This document shows positions 62,264 to 64,000 of a stretch of DNA of 64,000 bases, piece after piece. The number at the start of each line of letters is the position of its first letter. Within the stretch, counting starts at the first letter, position 1. The position numbers were made by a program, and so were the translations under genes. Source of the DNA: Woeseiaceae bacterium (GTDB lineage Bacteria; Pseudomonadota; Gammaproteobacteria; Steroidobacterales; Woeseiaceae); the NCBI GenBank assembly GCA_021773115.1, contig JAJFKS010000034.1, positions 62,001-126,000 on the forward strand, written 5' to 3'. Under the pieces are notes generated by a model. It did not search any database. It was not told the DNA's origin and worked only from the letters and a program-made list of their open reading frames with translations.

Positions 62264-62503
62264 ATGAGAATTCTTCCGCCGGTCGGGCGTGGCTACACTG
62301 ACGGGCTTCGTCAGTATGTTCGCGGCTTTTTGCGCGGAGATGCACCGAGCTACCTTGGCCACCACCCGCTGGGTCGCTTGATGTTACTGATTCCACTTCA
62401 CATTGCCGGGGTAGTGATTACCGAAATTCGCGAGACGAGCGGTTTGGTTTCGGCAATGATCAGTGGCGAAAAAATGCTTGCGGAATTCCCGAAAGACGAA
62501 ACC
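62264..62503 (+). pseudogene. cytochrome b561 remnant with internal deletion
   Basis: The frame joins FLRGDAPSYLGHHPLGRLML directly to LIPLHIAGVVITEIRETSGL and VSAMISGEK. In cytochrome b561 proteins these two segments are separated by about 70-80 residues that hold two helices and a haem ligand. The N-terminal haem helix is missing too. It is therefore not functional as such. Confidence 0.65.
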
Positions 62504-62576
62504 GAATCGCGATCAGGCGATAAGGAGTATATGACGGAGCTGTGCTTTTTCCGGTGGCGGTGTGATCGCGTGCGGC

Positions 62577-62615
62577 CACCCGAGGCTGCTTACAGGGAAG
62601 CCCGGGTGTTTTTTT
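62577..62615 (+). terminator. rho-independent terminator
   Basis: CACCC-GAGGCT pairs with AGCC-CGGGTG around an 11-base loop, followed by seven T. It would end transcripts from the SQR operon and the cytochrome remnant. Confidence 0.7.
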
Positions 62616-62691
62616 GGCGTGATCATACTGCGCACCATCCAATCGTAAAGGTTTTTTTACAAACGCAATGGTATTCAGGAGGTGTAAGACG

Positions 62692-64000
62692 ATGAACAGC
62701 ATTAAACAATTTGTGGTGCTGACTGCTGCAGCGCTCGCGCTGGCGCTCGCCGGCTGCGACAGTAGCAGCAACAGCAACAGCAGCACGCCACCGGTTGCCG
62801 TACCGCCCGCTACGGTGACCGATGTTGTGTCAGTTGGTGTCATTTCAGGCTTTGGCAGCGTGATTGTGGGCGGCGTCGAATACAACACCGATGCGTCGAC
62901 AGTAGTAATGGACGATGCGCCGGGTATTCTTGCCGACCTAAAAATTGGCATGGTGGTATCCATTCACGGCACGGTCGACGACAACTCTGGCGCGGCTACT
63001 GCGAGCGACATTAAATTCGTCGACGATGCCGATGGCATCATTACGAGCATCGACCGGCTAAACAACAGCTTTGTCATTCTCGGTCGAACGGTGTTGGTGG
63101 ACGAACTCACGGTTTTCGATAACGCCACATTTACCACCCTCGCCGTGGGCAACGTAGTGCAAGTCAGCGGCTTATGGCGCAGTCAGGAGCGAATTCAAGC
63201 CACGCACATCGAGCGCAAGGCCAATAGCTATACGGCAGGAATGGACATCGAGGTTAAAGGTGTAATCAACAGTCTGAATACGGCCCTGAAGCAATTTAGC
63301 ATTGGTACACAGTTGTGTGACTACTCAAGCGCCATGCTGGAACTCGGTGGCGCGACGCTTTCTGACGGCCTTTACGTTGAAGTTGCCAGCACCACTGCAT
63401 TGTCAAATGGCGATTTGATCCTTGATCGGATACGGGCGCGCGACCAGGATCAGGACCGAGATCGGCTGTGCGACTCCGATTGCGATTTTGAGCTGGAGGG
63501 ATACATCACGCGCTTCGTCTCGCCGACTGATTTCGATATCGATGGCTATCCCGTATCCACGACCGACGCGACGAACTACGTAAACGGCTCCGTTGACGAG
63601 CTGGCACTCGATGCCAGAGTCGCTGCGGAAGGGACGCTTGATGCGAACGACATCCTGATGGCCGATACGATCGTATTTCGGCATGCGGCTTTGGTGCAGA
63701 TCGAAGCGGACATAGAATCGATTGATGCGACCAGCTCATCCGTCACGCTTCTCGGTATCAACGTGGCAACAAACGAATTCACCGTTTTCCGTGATGGCAG
63801 CGGCATGACTATGCGGGAGTTTGGACTGGACGACCTCGCGGTTGGTGATCGTATTGAGATCCGTGCGTACATGGATGGCAGCACTTTGGTCGCAACCCGA
63901 TTGGACCGCGACGACGCAGATGACACTGTCACGCTGAAGGCGCTTGTCGAGACGGTTTCCCAGCCGACGCTAACTCTGCTCGGCATCACCGTGGTATCGG
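62692..64000 (+). CDS. DUF5666-type repeat lipoprotein (3' end cut by window)
   Basis: Open from 62692 to the window end (436 codons). AGGAGGTG lies 7 bases before the ATG. The lipoprotein signal is LALALAGC, followed by a Ser/Asn linker. The rest consists of repeated small beta domains with the pattern G.I..ID.....F.ILG..V.VD..T.F......L..G..V.V.G, as in SIDRLNNSFVILGRTVLVDE. This fits DUF5666 lipoproteins. A role in envelope structure is plausible but unproven. Confidence 0.8.
   Translation, partial: MNSIKQFVVLTAAALALALAGCDSSSNSNSSTPPVAVPPATVTDVVSVGVISGFGSVIVGGVEYNTDASTVVMDDAPGILADLKIGMVVSIHGTVDDNSGAATASDIKFVDDADGIITSIDRLNNSFVILGRTVLVDELTVFDNATFTTLAVGNVVQVSGLWRSQERIQATHIERKANSYTAGMDIEVKGVINSLNTALKQFSIGTQLCDYSSAMLELGGATLSDGLYVEVASTTALSNGDLILDRIRARDQDQDRDRLCDSDCDFELEGYITRFVSPTDFDIDGYPVSTTDATNYVNGSVDELALDARVAAEGTLDANDILMADTIVFRHAALVQIEADIESIDATSSSVTLLGINVATNEFTVFRDGSGMTMREFGLDDLAVGDRIEIRAYMDGSTLVATRLDRDDADDTVTLKALVETVSQPTLTLLGITVVS

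Overview
The window looks like chromosomal DNA of a heterotrophic, probably marine gammaproteobacterium. This is inferred from gene content and not from a marker gene: a sulfated-fucan locus rich in sulfatases, TonB/FecI/FecR signalling, LuxR/LuxI quorum sensing, sulfide:quinone oxidoreductase, and many toxin-antitoxin and HTH genes. No rRNA and no complete tRNA were seen, and there is no CRISPR array.

Layout. (1) 1-13146: a one-strand catabolic operon for sulfated fucose polymers: a 5'-truncated GH29 alpha-L-fucosidase, six S1 sulfatases, a FucP-type fucose permease and a small sugar mutarotase. The last two sulfatases share a 500-bp block at about 96 % identity. (2) 13179-15284: a seven-CxxCH multiheme lipoprotein with HEAT/TPR-like C-terminus on the minus strand. 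(3) 15285-16630: a decay zone with fragments of a LysE-type exporter and an AAA/OLD-type ATPase. (4) 16631-25504: a six-gene operon of unknown purpose: cytoplasmic subtilase, MBL-fold hydrolase, and four helical, membrane or lipoproteins. (5) 25877-31499: regulatory and conflict genes: a Fic protein with an N-terminal AbiEi-like region and 24-bp operator-like repeats upstream, two divergent XRE/sigma pairs, FecI-like sigma plus FecR, and a HigBA-like pair.

(6) 28657-49491: a lasso-peptide locus in two halves. On the plus strand are sigma, FecR, an STN-containing TonB-dependent receptor and an S9 isopeptidase-like lipoprotein. On the minus strand are a 33-residue precursor (49390-49491, predicted core GTIGQVAESDQPLYED), the fused RRE/protease B protein, the asparagine-synthetase-like cyclase and an ABC exporter. 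Between the halves sits an integrated element (about 36640-44889) flanked by pieces of a tRNA-Thr 3' half. It has a tyrosine integrase, an AlpA-like HTH, an HUH replication protein, a G5P-like ssDNA-binding protein and cargo that includes a LOTUS-like protein, an unknown protein and a Cas2/VapD-like protein. A third internal att copy shows it is a tandem of two units.

(7) 49663-54456: a GntR regulator, LuxR/LuxI with a lux box, an XRE/ImmA pair with twin operators around a promoter, an aldo/keto reductase remnant and a ParDE-like pair. (8) 55036-64000: MarC, a broken ArsR-type repressor, a tightly overlapping operon (SQR, RND exporter, lipoprotein-sorting-like protein, outer-membrane protein, DUF2892 protein), a deleted cytochrome b561 remnant, and a DUF5666-like lipoprotein running off the end.

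All assignments come from reading motifs and context. No database or structure search was run.
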